Source of the DNA: Cristatella mucedo | Taxonomy: Eukaryota > Bryozoa > Phylactolaemata > Cristatellidae | Assembly (NCBI GenBank): GCA_009760855.2 | Contig: WPIO01000016.1 | Location: forward strand, 1,285,001 to 1,349,000 | Direction of reading: 5' to 3' | Length of the DNA stretch: 64,000 bases | In this document: positions 31,498 to 40,877 of the stretch, in pieces | How the letters are laid out: each line of letters starts with the position of its first letter | Numbering within the stretch: position 1 is the first letter of the stretch | Program-made: the position numbers and the translations under genes | The notes under the pieces: model-generated | Told to the model about the DNA's origin: nothing | Database searches by the model: none | What the model saw: only the letters and a program-made list of their open reading frames with translations

Positions 31498-32280
31498 AAA
31501 CAACGCAGAAGTGCATTTAGACCAAAGGGCAATAGAGAGAGTAGCATACAGTTCTGGAAACTTTGCACTCGGGAAATTGAAGAAGATTAGACCAGTTCTT
31601 GCCAGGCAAATTGAAACAAAACAGCCAATAGAAAGCTTGAAAGCAGAATCTGGTATATCTCTGATTGCTGCTGGTAGAGTTGCTGAAGCAGTTAAAGAAA
31701 AGAAGTACCAAAAAGCAATACGTATTGCAAATGCTGCTAAAACTAACGCGCCTAATGAACAAGCCAAAACTGCTATTGATGCTATTCAGAAGGACATTGC
31801 GGAACAATTAAGTAGTAATCCTAGTACTGGCACTCCAAAAGCCGCCGTGTCAAAGCTTACGGTGCACTCAAAGATTTGCCTCCAGCAACAACGTTGCCAG
31901 CTGGTGTTAAGCAACTAGTAAAAGATTACGATGGAACTAGAAACGCGTAGACATTACAAAGCGTGTACGAGAAATTATCAGATGAGGATCCCAAACACTT
32001 AGAATTGGAGAGTAGGCTTCGTGAAGAACCAGTTAGTGTGATGTCGCGAGTGCAAGCTTTGGAAATGATTGGAACAGGAGTAACAGAGATTCCTTTGGTT
32101 TTTCAGAATGAAGAATAAGTACTTGAGAAATTTGAACTGTGGCTAGGTGAACTTGCTGCCGGGAACACAGGAGTAATAAGTTCGATTAGTGCTGTCGTAG
32201 ATTACCTGGGAAGATCCCGAGAGGCGCCTAAGGGTAATATTGCTAAAATCAATAAACTTTTGCACTACTTTAATATATAG
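31498..32280 (+). pseudogene. Unknown protein of the viral element, frameshifted
   Basis: The open part (31,511-31,918) reads RVAYSSGNFALGKLKKIRPV, then an Ala/Lys-rich helical stretch (AEAVKEKKYQKAIRIANAAK). After about 31,850 a shifted frame continues with DLPPATTLPAGVKQLVKDYD, then stops, then LEMIGTGVTEIPLVFQ and a C-terminal segment ending near 32,279. I do not recognise a fold. The position between the ATPase and the capsid-like genes suggests a structural or core protein. Confidence 0.55.
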
Positions 32281-32282
32281 CA

Positions 32283-33153
32283 ATGTCGGAACTTCTGAAT
32301 ATTAATTATGAGACGCTGAAAAGTCTTGAGGCAATAAGAAGAGCGTCTCAATCGAATCCTGAAGGATACGCGTTCAACATTGCAGGAACCACAAATCCGG
32401 TGCGAATAACAATGCCTACCCCAATTATGCGAAGGAGTAAGCAATGTAAGGTCTGTTTCAAAAAACTTTTTGGCATTAATTTGGTTTAGAACATAACAGA
32501 TTCGAATAATACTTTCGTGTACAGAGTTTCTGGTGGATCTGAGCAAACAGTAACAATTGGGCCAGGAATTTATTCTGCAGTCTTGGATGATGTAAACATT
32601 GGAATTTCTGACTCAAAAAGTAATTCAATAACTCAGTCAACTGCGACAACAGATACATTTGAACTATGAATTAAAACTGAAACTTCTAACTCGTGGACTT
32701 AGATGCCAGTAGGTTGGACATTTCTTGCAGACAAGTCTAGTATTTCTAGCATTCTCGGCTTTATTGGTTCTGCTTACACAACAGATCCTCATTTCGCCAC
32801 AATGTCTCCAAGTATTACTGGTCAAGTAATGTGTGTTCCAAACACAAATTTTCTCCCTGAAAATTAAGTAGCTGTTTGTGACATTAATTTAATTGTTATG
32901 AATTGCAAATTTGTTGCAAGTGGTTCAAGTTACGTCAACGGAGAAGAATCGCAAGTTCTTAGGATTTTTGCTCACATTTTCTATCTATCCTTGGGAACAA
33001 ACGGTATACGAACCAAATACTATTGATTAGTACCATGATTTAGCTGGTGAAACAGTTTCTGACATAATGGTTTCAATAGCAAACCAAGATAGAAAAGTTT
33101 TAGACTTTGGTTCACAGCAATTTAAGGTTGTGATAGAAATCGTTGAAGTATAA
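32283..33153 (+). pseudogene. Capsid-like protein 1 (penton/minor-capsid candidate)
   Basis: The ATG at 32,283 starts MSELLNINYETLKSL. After a stop near 32,487 the frame continues: TFVYRVSGGSEQTVTIGPGI, then a beta-rich region (STATTDTFEL, MPVGWTFLADKSSISSILGF, FATMSPSITGQVM), and ends with VSDIMVSIANQDRKVLDFGS before a TAA at 33,151. At least four stops and one frameshift interrupt it. The pattern, an N-terminal strand pair with a PGxY-like turn and an end with 'I-x-NQDGK' followed by a beta-strand, is shared with the next gene. That suggests two paralogous jelly-roll-type virion proteins. The assignment is by context and composition. Confidence 0.5.
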
Positions 33154-33159
33154 TACATA

Positions 33160-34068
33160 GGAACGTCAATAAGGCTAGCGGGAACAAGTAGTTCCGATTC
33201 AAAAACACCAAGTCCAATAATAATCCTTAAGGAGAAAGGATTTAACTAGGTTGGGCTTGGGAAATTTGAGTTTGTTTGCACTAACAAAGTAATATTGAAT
33301 GTTTTTCAAGGCACGAATGATACACTGTGGTACAGAAGATCAAAGACTGACCCTGCACTCGGTCAAGTTAAAGTTCCTCCTGGTTATTACGATTCAACGA
33401 AAATAACAAATACATTGATTGCCTCACTTAAACTTTTGCCAGACCCACAAAGTAGAAACACAGACTTATACCAGCATCCCTATTGTTTAAGGAATCCAGT
33501 TTAATATTCCACGTAATTCATCTCAGGATTAACGAAGTCGCAGTCATCGCTTGTCCATTTCGCATCCTTGTTATCCGGCAACAAGGCTCATTCTGTTTCA
33601 TGCCTTGTAAGTGCCAGAGAAGTACGTAGCTTTCTCAATTGCTTCATAAGACGTTCCTCCTACCATTGCAAGATCAATTACCTCTGTTCATTGAGTTAAA
33701 GCCTAGGGTGTCTCCTATTGATGCAGAGACTCCAGAAGCATTACTTCCTAACAGCACTTCGTAATCTTCTACAACTTGCATTACTATTTTATCAACTGTG
33801 TCAATAGTGAACCTAATTCCAATATCACTCTTCTGACTTGGCGGACATTGCTGATATAAATGCTGGAGACAAAGTGGCCATCATCTATTTGCCAAGCATT
33901 ATGTTTCTGCCAACGAGAGGAGATATGGCAGCGATAAGCAGGTTCAGTATTAGACTAATAAACCAAAATGGTAAAGATGCTTATGTTGTATCTGATGTAA
34001 TGGTGACAATAGAAATTTCCAGATATTATAGAAGGTTGGGAAGATACGCAACGAATTTGGCACGGTAA
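33160..34068 (+). pseudogene. Capsid-like protein 2, with an internal inversion
   Basis: The forward frame from 33,295 reads GTNDTLWYRRSKTDPALG, then VKVPPGYYDSTKITNTLI, a better-preserved version of the strand-turn element in capsid-like protein 1. It continues to about 33,528 (IQFNIPRNSSQ in a shifted frame). From 33,529 to 33,836 coding sense is on the minus strand only: DIGIRFTIDTVDKIVMQVVE and DYEVLLGSNASGVSASIGD. The forward sense resumes at ADIADINAGDKVAIIYLP and runs to a TAG at 34,066, including ISRFSIRLINQNGKDAYVV. A segment of about 308 bases has thus been inverted in place. Confidence 0.55.
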
Positions 34069-34670
34069 GATAAGAGGAGGTAAGTGTGGCTCAGGTGTGC
34101 TCGACAAGGTTATTAATGGCATTGGCAAAGTTGCGCCTGCAATCTCTGGAATGACAAATCTTGGTGTAAACAGTGCTGACGAAAGAATTGAGAGGCATCA
34201 AGCGCGTAAACTGATTGAACGGCAAAACTCGAAGAAGGGAAATGTGAATCAGGAGCCGAAGCGTCGAAACGACGAGAGCTCGACGATGGCAAACTTTGAA
34301 GAAGAAGAAGAAGCGAAGGGATGAGGAGCTTGAATATGAACTGGAGAAGCGTGAGAATGAAGAAGACTATGACCGCCAGATGAAAGAGGTGGACCTTGAA
34401 ATCAAGCGTGCTATGCTTGAGAAAATGAAACCAAAAAACAAGAGGAAGGCGAAAGTAGCAGCGCCAGAAGAACTAGAAGATTACTCCGAGACGCTGAAAG
34501 AGAAATATCCTAAAGCGTACAAAGAAATCGAGAAAGTCATTAAAGGGAAATCACTTAAGGAACCCGTGGTTGTACAGGAAGTTATAGGACGAGCAGACGG
34601 TTACGGGGGGAGCAATGAAAAAAACAGGTGCTTGCCTGTACACGCAAAGCAGAAAATGAATTTTTTATAA
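34040..34670 (+). pseudogene. pVI-like virion precursor candidate
   Basis: The N-terminal part reads HGKIRGGKCGSGVLDKVING, followed by IGKVAPAISGM. IRGG-K fits the adenain recognition pattern (M/I/L)xGG-x, as in cleaved adenovirus core and pVI precursors, and the following stretch could form an amphipathic helix. The rest is a highly charged coiled-coil-like region (KRRDEELEYELEKRENEEDY) and a basic segment (MKPKNKRKAKV). A frameshift at about 34,300, in a GAAGAAGAA run, splits the two frames. The start codon is unclear; GGG stands where an ATG would be expected near 34,040. Function is inferred from the cleavage motif and position only. Confidence 0.5.
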
Positions 34671-34683
34671 GTATAGATAAAGT

Positions 34684-36136
34684 ATGGCTAGTGCTCCGAT
34701 CGACACAATTCTAGAACTTAGTGATCCAAGTCAGCCGAGGTATCCTATCAGGAACTACCAGTATCGTGAGTTCTATCAAACTAGTGGAATAGAAATAGAC
34801 ACAATTGTGTCTGCTAAGCTAATAACATTTACTGTACCTGCTGAGCAAAACTTATGTTATGTCCTGTCAGGTTCTTACTTGCTGTTAGAAGGACAGATTC
34901 AAGTTGCTGGCGCGGCAGTAAACACCCATGTAACCCCCATAGAAACTTTCCAGTATGTCTTGTCAATAATGCTGTGGGCTGGTTGTTTAGCTCAGCTAAA
35001 ATTAGGCTTGGAGCAGAAGAGATTGAAACTTTGAATTTACTAGAGGTGCCGGGTACAGTTTCAACTCTAATGGGTCTGCTAACCTACCCACATAACTATA
35101 ATAGGACAGAAGGCCCCACAACTGGTTAGAAAAAAGATGAGGCTAGTACAACGGAAGATATGTATAATGCCTTGGAAACTTGAACAGCCCTAGTGCATCA
35201 GGAGCAACTGCTTCGAATAATGGGTTCATTTATCGCAGAGGGCAGCACTAGCACTCTTGCTGATACAGTAGGAACGCTTAGCATTTCGCTGGCTCTTGCT
35301 AGACTGTCGGTTTTCTGTGCAGACATGAGCCGAATATTATATAATATTCCTTTTACTCTAGGCTTATGCGTATTGGAGATCCTGACTATAACACTTTAAT
35401 GACAGGAGCAACAGCACTTGCTGGTAATGCTGCTAACGCAATCACTACTTGGTGAGTTGCGCCTGCTAATGGAGATGGTGTTTGGACTAGTCTCAGGATT
35501 GCTCTGTCTAAGATGAAACTAATAGTTTCCTGTGTTACTGCAGCTCTTAGTATTAGATAGGGGCTTAGCAGAAATCTCAAGTGAACGGGAAAGAAAATTA
35601 AGCTGAATTACAGAGTGATGCGATATGAAAACGTAACAGCAATCAGTCTTAACCAGGGCTTGAAATTCACAAAGTCACTATCAGTCCGAAGCACGATTGA
35701 CAAGGTTTGATGGCTTATTGTTGCAGTACAGAACGCTAACAAATACAATGACTACACACAAGATCCAGGTACTTTCGGCCATGGAAACATTAAGAACTTT
35801 GTTGTGCTGGCTAATGGTTCTACTCGGTATCCTTCTTTGGCTAGAAGTAGTTATCCCAAAGATGGAAGATGTTCAACTGAATACCATGATTTCACGCAAT
35901 TCAGACTACAAATCCTAGTCCTTAACGAAGTTAGTGAGCCTGTTGGCCTTACTTGTCCTGAGTAATTAAAGCTGTATCAAATTCACGTAGTTGACTTGCT
36001 ATAGAACGATCAGCCGCTCAGGAATACTACTAGACTTGATGTTACTATTGAGTTCAACGAGTTAATCCCTGTTAGTACAAATGTTACGTTTCATTACATG
36101 ACGATCTGCAATAAACTCTGCAGAGTCGAATTCTAA
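34684..36136 (+). pseudogene. MCP: Major capsid protein candidate, frameshifted
   Basis: The ATG at 34,684 starts MASAPIDTILELSDPSQ; then YPIRNYQYREFYQTSG and ITFTVPAEQNLCYVLSGSYL. A shift near 34,950 gives NNAVGWLFSSAKIRLGAEEI and LMGLLTYPHNYNRTEG. Later frames give RIGDPDYNTLMTGATALAGN, then WLIVAVQNANKYNDYTQDPG, FVVLANGSTRYPSLARSS and LDVTIEFNELIPV, with a final TAA at 36,134. The length of about 480 codons, the beta-rich composition and the order fit the capsid protein of Polinton-like viruses (double-jelly-roll expected; the fold is not testable here). At least four in-frame stops and several frameshifts are present. Confidence 0.62.
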
Positions 36137-36196
36137 TGGCAATGGAAGCCAGTTCACTTGCATGAAGGGAACATGAATTAATAGCAATATAGATAC

Positions 36197-36205
36197 TGAA
36201 TAAAA
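36197..36205 (+). terminator. Possible polyadenylation signal after MCP
   Basis: GAATAAAAT lies about 60 bases after the MCP stop and just before the next gene. Confidence 0.35.
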
Positions 36206-36222
36206 TTTGTATATGGTATACG

Positions 36223-37198
36223 ATGGAAAAGTTTAATTTTGTTCAAGGTTCGGAGGTATGGAAGAAAGCGATGACTTTGAATGTCGGAGGATCAGAAATT
36301 TATTCTGTGCTTGGGGCAGGAATTGTATGTAGCGATCAGAGTGACTATCCCACTGATGTGTTGATGGCACACTAGGTAAGGCGGTTGCTTTCACGACCTC
36401 GGCCCCGAGGTCGCAGGTTCGATTCCTGTGGTGGGCGATTCTTTATCGCCACTGCAAGCGGCGGTGATAGCCGTAAAGGCTCTTCTGTCGCTATACAAAA
36501 AAGAGGCTGTTTAATCAGCTAGGATTTATTTATTTATGTGATGGCCAATCGAAAGCTAAAAAAATATATTGCAAACAGCTCTACAAAAAAATTTCCACCA
36601 ATGCTATTTGGTAAAGTGTTTGAACCGATTGCCGCTAATTTCTTGGGAATGAAATTTGGAACTAAGCTTGAAAATGCAAACGATTGTTTTAGTCGTGATG
36701 GGGTTTACAGATATTCGCCTGGTGAAATAACTGGAGGGCACACTTTGGTGAAGATTAAATGTTTGAGGAGCAGGCAAATAAAGGATGGATAAATACCTAA
36801 ACAGTATCACGCACAATGTCTGTTGGGTTTACATGTGTTAGGATTAAATGAGTGCCAATAATCAGAATTTGAAATAATGGTGCCAGGAATGAACTGTAAA
36901 GATGCTCCTATTGATTTCATTGCTGCTGGAAATGTCAGAAATCCTACAGAGACAGAAATAGACATGCCATTGAGGTGTTCACTGTTTATGTATGTGCTTG
37001 AAAATGAGAGATAATGTGATTTTGAGTTTGACTTGATTAGCAAGTATTTGAGATTCATAAAAAGTTAATCCTGGATTTTCTATTAAATATTACATCAGGA
37101 GATCACTACAAAAAGTAGTGAAAGGAGACGATCCTAGTACATTTGCAAGGAATGTTCTATTAGTTAGAGAAGTGCTTGATAAATCTAAAGTGTTTTAG
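36223..37198 (+). pseudogene. YqaJ/lambda-exonuclease-type nuclease, split by SINE-A
   Basis: The ATG at 36,223 starts MEKFNFVQGSEVWKKAM. The frame runs to 36,362, where SINE-A is inserted, and resumes at 36,541 (KFPPMLFGKVFEPIAANF, then a DG motif in NDCFSRDGVYRYSPG, and TLVKIKC). In this nuclease family the conserved blocks are an acidic residue in a PDG-like motif and ExKC-type strands; here SRDG and KIKC occupy those places, so one catalytic acid (E of ExK) appears replaced by Lys. After a TAG at 36,790 the frame continues IPKQYHAQCLLGLHVLGLNE, the family's PxxYxxQ block, and ends at 37,196. Related enzymes resect DNA ends for recombination. Confidence 0.68.
36365..36537 (+). mobile_element. 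SINE-A inserted in the nuclease gene
   Basis: Full-length copy with A box, B box GGTTCGATTCC, hairpin (CCACTGCAAGCGGCGG), CTATACAAAAAAGAGGCTG and ATTTATTT tail. The flanks share a short imperfect GTG-ATGG sequence. Confidence 0.88.
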
Positions 37199-37212
37199 TA
37201 GCAATTATATTC

Positions 37213-38028
37213 ATGAATCGCAAAGTAGATCTCAGTGCTTACGTTAAGAAATGCAATGATTATTTGATGTCTGATCTTTCTGCAAATGGAAATGAAATGG
37301 TGACGCATCTTGCTGATCCAGTCAATCCAAGGGATGCAGTTACAAAATCTTATGCTGATGCCAATTTTTAGTAACTAAAACGGTTCAATTTATTTCAAAG
37401 TCGTGGCTGCTACTATTGTTGGGCTTGGAGTAAATCCAGCAGATGCTGTTAATGTTTTCCAAATTAGCAATTCTGTTAGTAAATCAGGAGATACGACGAC
37501 AGGAGATTTGAATATGAATAGCTTTGCTATTACCTCGGCTTATTGGAAATCAAGTACTTCTACTCCTACTGTTCTGCCTGATGATTTTTCTGTTATTTAC
37601 GGTACAATGAAACGAGATGTGTTATATGGTAGCCCTGCAACAACAACGCTAAATATGGGAAATAATTCGATAATTAATGTTGCCGATGCTGTTAATCCTG
37701 TCGATGCGGCGACGAAAGGTTATGTGGACAAAACAGTAGAAGAAATAACAGAAATGATACAAGTTTCGTTTAATCCAAGGTCTATTAACTCGATTATAAA
37801 GACTTCTGCTAATTATTCGTGGACTAATATAAAAGTGCTCCGCCACTAATAATGCTTAGCGTGATGGTTGTTGGTAATTCTAATTGTGTTTATCTGCGGC
37901 AAAGTTCCGATACTACCATATTTTCAGGAGAAGTACGCGCAATAAATAATGTAATCCCAGGAACAGACTTTGAGTGTAACGCATTTTTCAATAGGCTGAC
38001 TAATGACTATACTTTGTTAGTAATATAG
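37213..38028 (+). pseudogene. Phage-tail-fibre-like protein (fibre/receptor-binding candidate)
   Basis: The ATG at 37,213 starts MNRKVDLSAYVKKCNDYL. Three copies of a motif typical of phage tail fibres and related spike proteins are visible: HLADPVNPRDAVTKSYAD (37,300), a shorter LGVNPADAVNVFQIS (37,425) and NVADAVNPVDAATKGYVD (37,680), with GDTTTGDLNMNSFAI between them. Downstream is a beta-rich part ending at a TAG near 38,027. Stops at 37,369 and frame breaks near 37,395 and 37,845 disrupt it. Repeats of this kind form trimeric beta-structured shafts in known fibres, so a receptor-binding spike is the natural guess, but nothing here proves the partner. Confidence 0.65.
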
Positions 38029-38129
38029 GTAATTTTAAGAGTCAATCTCTTGGTCAGCTTTGTATTCACGCAAATAATAGAAGTAAACCAGTAATACTAA
38101 TAGTTCCTTTAGCTTTGTTGCTTTGCGCT

Positions 38130-38460
38130 TACCTTTGAGTAGTGGAAACAGTTTTGAAATGAGTTTTATTGTTTTATGCTTGGCACACTGGTGATGACGA
38201 TAGATTTCTGAGCACCTCTTTTATAATGCTTCTTGGCAAGGGAATAAATCTTCGTTGGTTTTGATTTGGTAAACTGATTCCTAGCATAGTGGCAATCTGC
38301 GAAGATAATGATTGTAATGTTTCTTAGGAAGCCGGAGTCAAATTATGTTTCTGTTGAATCGAGATCGCACAGATCACAGCGTAATTCATATTTTAGTTTT
38401 GGTCTTTGGATTATTTTTTTACACTTGGGATGATCGGTTTCCAGGTATTCTTTTTCTGAT
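38130..38460 (-). pseudogene. Possible minus-strand ORF with Cys pairs
   Basis: The minus strand reads KYELRCDLCDL, a stop, FLRNITIIIFADCHYARNQF, then a basic stretch (TKIYSLAKKHYKRGAQKS). The CxxC and CH pairs could bind zinc. The competing plus-strand frame (38,345 on) is hydrophobic and motif-free before the integrase start. I do not recognise the family. Confidence 0.35.
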
Positions 38461-38850
38461 AAAGTCTGGGGAGCAAACTTTGCAAAATACTTTCATTCTC
38501 TATAGAATGTCATTCTTAACTTTAAAAGAGAGGAAAAAGGAAGGCAAGTATGACCCGGATTCAGATAAAAGCCAGGTATTCAAACCAAGGTCGAAATTAA
38601 TTCCTCACAGTTTCTTTGACACAGAAGTGCCTAGTGAAAGTCATCAAGCAGATATACTGTATATGCACACTGATTCAAGTTATAAATACGCATTAAGCGT
38701 GATTGATGTTCCTAGTAAGTATAAAGACTCGAGAGCGCTTAAAACGAAATCATCGAAAGAAGTAAAACAAGCGATAGTTGAAATTTCCTCAAAAGGCCCT
38801 TGGTGGACGAAGAAGATAGCAGTAGGTCCTGGATCAGAGTTGAGCCGTAA

Positions 38851-39027
38851 TGGCTCACTAGGTAAGGCGGCTGCTTTTCACGACCTCGGCCCCGAGGTCG
38901 TGGGTTCGAATCCTGCGGTGGGCGATCCTTTATCACCACTGCAAGCGGTGGTGATAGCCATAAGGGTTCTTCTGTCGCTATACAAAAAGAGGCTGTTAAA
39001 TCAGCTAGTATTTATTTATTTATTTAA
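38851..39027 (+). mobile_element. SINE-A inserted in the integrase gene
   Basis: Full-length: GGCTCACTAGGTAAGGCGG, B box GGTTCGAATCC, hairpin, CTTCTGTCGCTATACAAA and ATTTATTTATTTATTT tail. Confidence 0.9.
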
Positions 39028-39035
39028 AGGAGAAT

Positions 39036-39106
39036 TCAAAGCGCCTTGAGAGATTAAGTTCTCTGAGGGCGCTTTATTAAGTGCATTATTATTATTATTA
39101 TTATTA
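39036..39106 (+). repeat. LINE-A-type 3' tail
   Basis: AAGCGCCTTGAGAGATTAAG...GAGGGCGCTTTATTAAGTG plus (ATT)n, directly after the SINE-A tail in the integrase. It is either a second insertion or a composite SINE. Confidence 0.75.
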
Positions 39107-39750
39107 AGTAAGAAATGAACAGACATGGAACACGCGTGACAGAAGCGACAAGCAAGAAAAGTGCTGCATTAGTTGAGAGAGTGAGTAGAACGATAGCAGA
39201 AAGAGCTTTCATTGCTCAAAATGAAAAAGAATTGGAAAGTCTCAATTCCGGCGATCCTAATGAAAACAAGGAGTGAATTAAGAATCTAACTAAGATTGTA
39301 GATGACCTGAATCGTAAAATTAAAAGAACAACAAGAGAAGTTCCTGCAAACGCCATAAAAAAGAAAGAGTCAAACAAAAGAAACCGAAGTACCATGGAAA
39401 AGTAGGCAGACAAGAAGAATCATTAGAACTAGGAACACTGTTAGATATTTACTAGAGCCGGATGAAGGAGATGATGAAAAAAGAAGAAGAGCTACAGATC
39501 CGATATGGAGTTTGACAAAGCATACGATTGTTAGAATAATGATAATAAAAGACCAACCAACTATATATTTTCTAAACAAAATAAAGGGAAGTTTTGTCAA
39601 TGAACAATTGCAAGTAATCAAACAGTAATAAAACTTTTTGAGCTTTTTCATCTGTGCCTTTAACAATATCATCGAATTATTATCTGGTTATAACATCATC
39701 AGGCAAAGCATCGGTTACCTCAATGCTGGGCGGTACATTACAGTTACTCG

Positions 39751-40151
39751 TGTTGCTGCTCGGCACTTGTGATCTTAAGATCACGGGAGCGTGTGGTTTG
39801 ATGATATGCCAGCGACGTGGCTCGGACACAGGCCAGTATTGTTCCTCTACTAACCAGCCGGTGAACAGTTGTTGGGAGTTTCATCGGGAAGGCCCAGTGC
39901 ACAGTCTTGGTCCACCACTGACGTGACTTGGACGCTGGCCAGTATTGTTCCTCCGACTGACCAGCTGGTGAACAGATGCTGGATTCATCATCGGGGTGGG
40001 CCGGCGCACAGCCATGATAGAGGAGGGGCACTCGAGTGTGAGAATGGGGTGAAGGTCGAATGTCGTGCTGCCCTCTGCTCCGTGCTCGTAGAATAAACTG
40101 CTGGTGCTGGTCATCGGCTGGCATTCTGTACGTTGCGTGAATCAAACTACA
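39751..40151 (+). repeat. LTR-B, plus orientation, solo or truncated
   Basis: Starts TGTTGCTGCTCGG and ends ATCAAACTACA. It contains GAATAAACTGC (polyadenylation signal, 40,092) and GGTGCTGGTCATCGGCTGG. It is the reverse complement of the LTR at 61,938-62,345, with two internal duplicated segments (GGCCAGTATTGTTCCTC twice). It lies just right of the viral element. Confidence 0.65.
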
Positions 40152-40713
40152 CTGCCTTGTGCGAAAATCACGTAATCGGCGTCACGTATTCATGAGGCGG
40201 TCTTTAGATTTAGCCTGTTAAATGTCCGCTCACTAGAATCCAAGGGATTGCTTATCCGCGATCAAGCTGTCCAGGAGAAGCTAGATGAATGTGCGCTGAC
40301 CGAGGCGTGAATGACGCCCTGCACATCTTTCGTCCAGCGATGAAACTGATAAATCATTTACTCTAGCTGCAGATATGTACTTCGGTGTACGAAGGCTCAA
40401 CAAGTTGGGACACAAGTGACAGGTGATGCAGAGATTGGTAACTTTTTCTTTTTAGTTGTGTTGCTTTCGTTTAAATTCCGTGTTGGACATAGTTTGCATA
40501 AAACCTTTTAATGCTTTCCTTTTAATTGGGAATCATTGTAATTAAATAACAAAACATGCGTGCCTTTAAAAAGCCACCCACACATTTTATTGGTTGACTA
40601 TTTTCCCCTTTTTTCTACTTCGGTTGTAAAGCAGGGGCGCTCTTTTAATCTGCCGCTATCTGCCACTGTCGGCACACCTGCGGACATCGGTGCTGTACCT
40701 ACCAGTCAATACC

Positions 40714-40877
40714 TGTGATGGCACACTAGGTAAGGTGGTTGCTTTCATGACCTCGATCCCGAGGTCGTGGGTTCGATTCCTGCGGTGGGCGATTCTTTAT
40801 CGCCACTGCAAGCGGCGGTGATAGCCGTAAAGGCTCTTCTGTCGCTATACAAAAAGAGGCTGTTTAATCAGCTAGAA
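40714..40877 (+). mobile_element. SINE-A with target-site duplication
   Basis: Full-length head and body; its tail lacks the ATTT repeats. It is flanked by TACCAGTCAATACC and TACCAGTCAGTACC (14 bases, one mismatch). Copy 1 (11,612 on) has no insertion. Confidence 0.9.

Larger units (their letters stand above)
38507..39628 (+). pseudogene. INT: Retroviral-type (DDE) integrase, split by SINE-A
   Basis: The ATG at 38,507 starts MSFLTLKERKKEGKYDPD. The core domain shows the first catalytic Asp in HQADILYMH and the strand YKYALSVIDVPSKYKDSRAL. The block normally holding the second Asp (VDPGSEF) reads IAVGPGSEL, so that Asp is Gly. SINE-A enters directly after (38,851), followed by a LINE-A-type tail to 39,106. 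The distal part resumes near 39,112 (RHGTRVTEATSKKSAALVER, then NLTKIVDDLNRKIKRTTREV). It ends with the C-terminal block ATDPIWSLTKHTIV and KGSFVNEQLQVIKQ before a TAA at 39,626. Polinton integrases insert the element into host DNA; this one is inactive. Confidence 0.83.
30007..39640. mobile_element. Endogenous Polinton/adintovirus-like element, decayed
   Basis: The gene set is an adenain-type protease, FtsK/HerA-type ATPase, capsid-like proteins and a retroviral-type integrase, the core kit of Polintons/Mavericks and adintoviruses. Gene order is PRO (minus), ATPase, a small basic ORF, an unknown ORF, two related capsid-like genes, a pVI-like gene, MCP, YqaJ-like nuclease, fibre-like, a possible minus-strand ORF, integrase. 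It is AT-richer than its flanks. All genes carry stops or frameshifts. Two SINE-A copies and one LINE-A-type tail are nested inside. The left end is lost at the LINE-A junction and the right end fades near 39.65 kb before an LTR. I found no terminal inverted repeats and no family B DNA polymerase. Confidence 0.85.
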
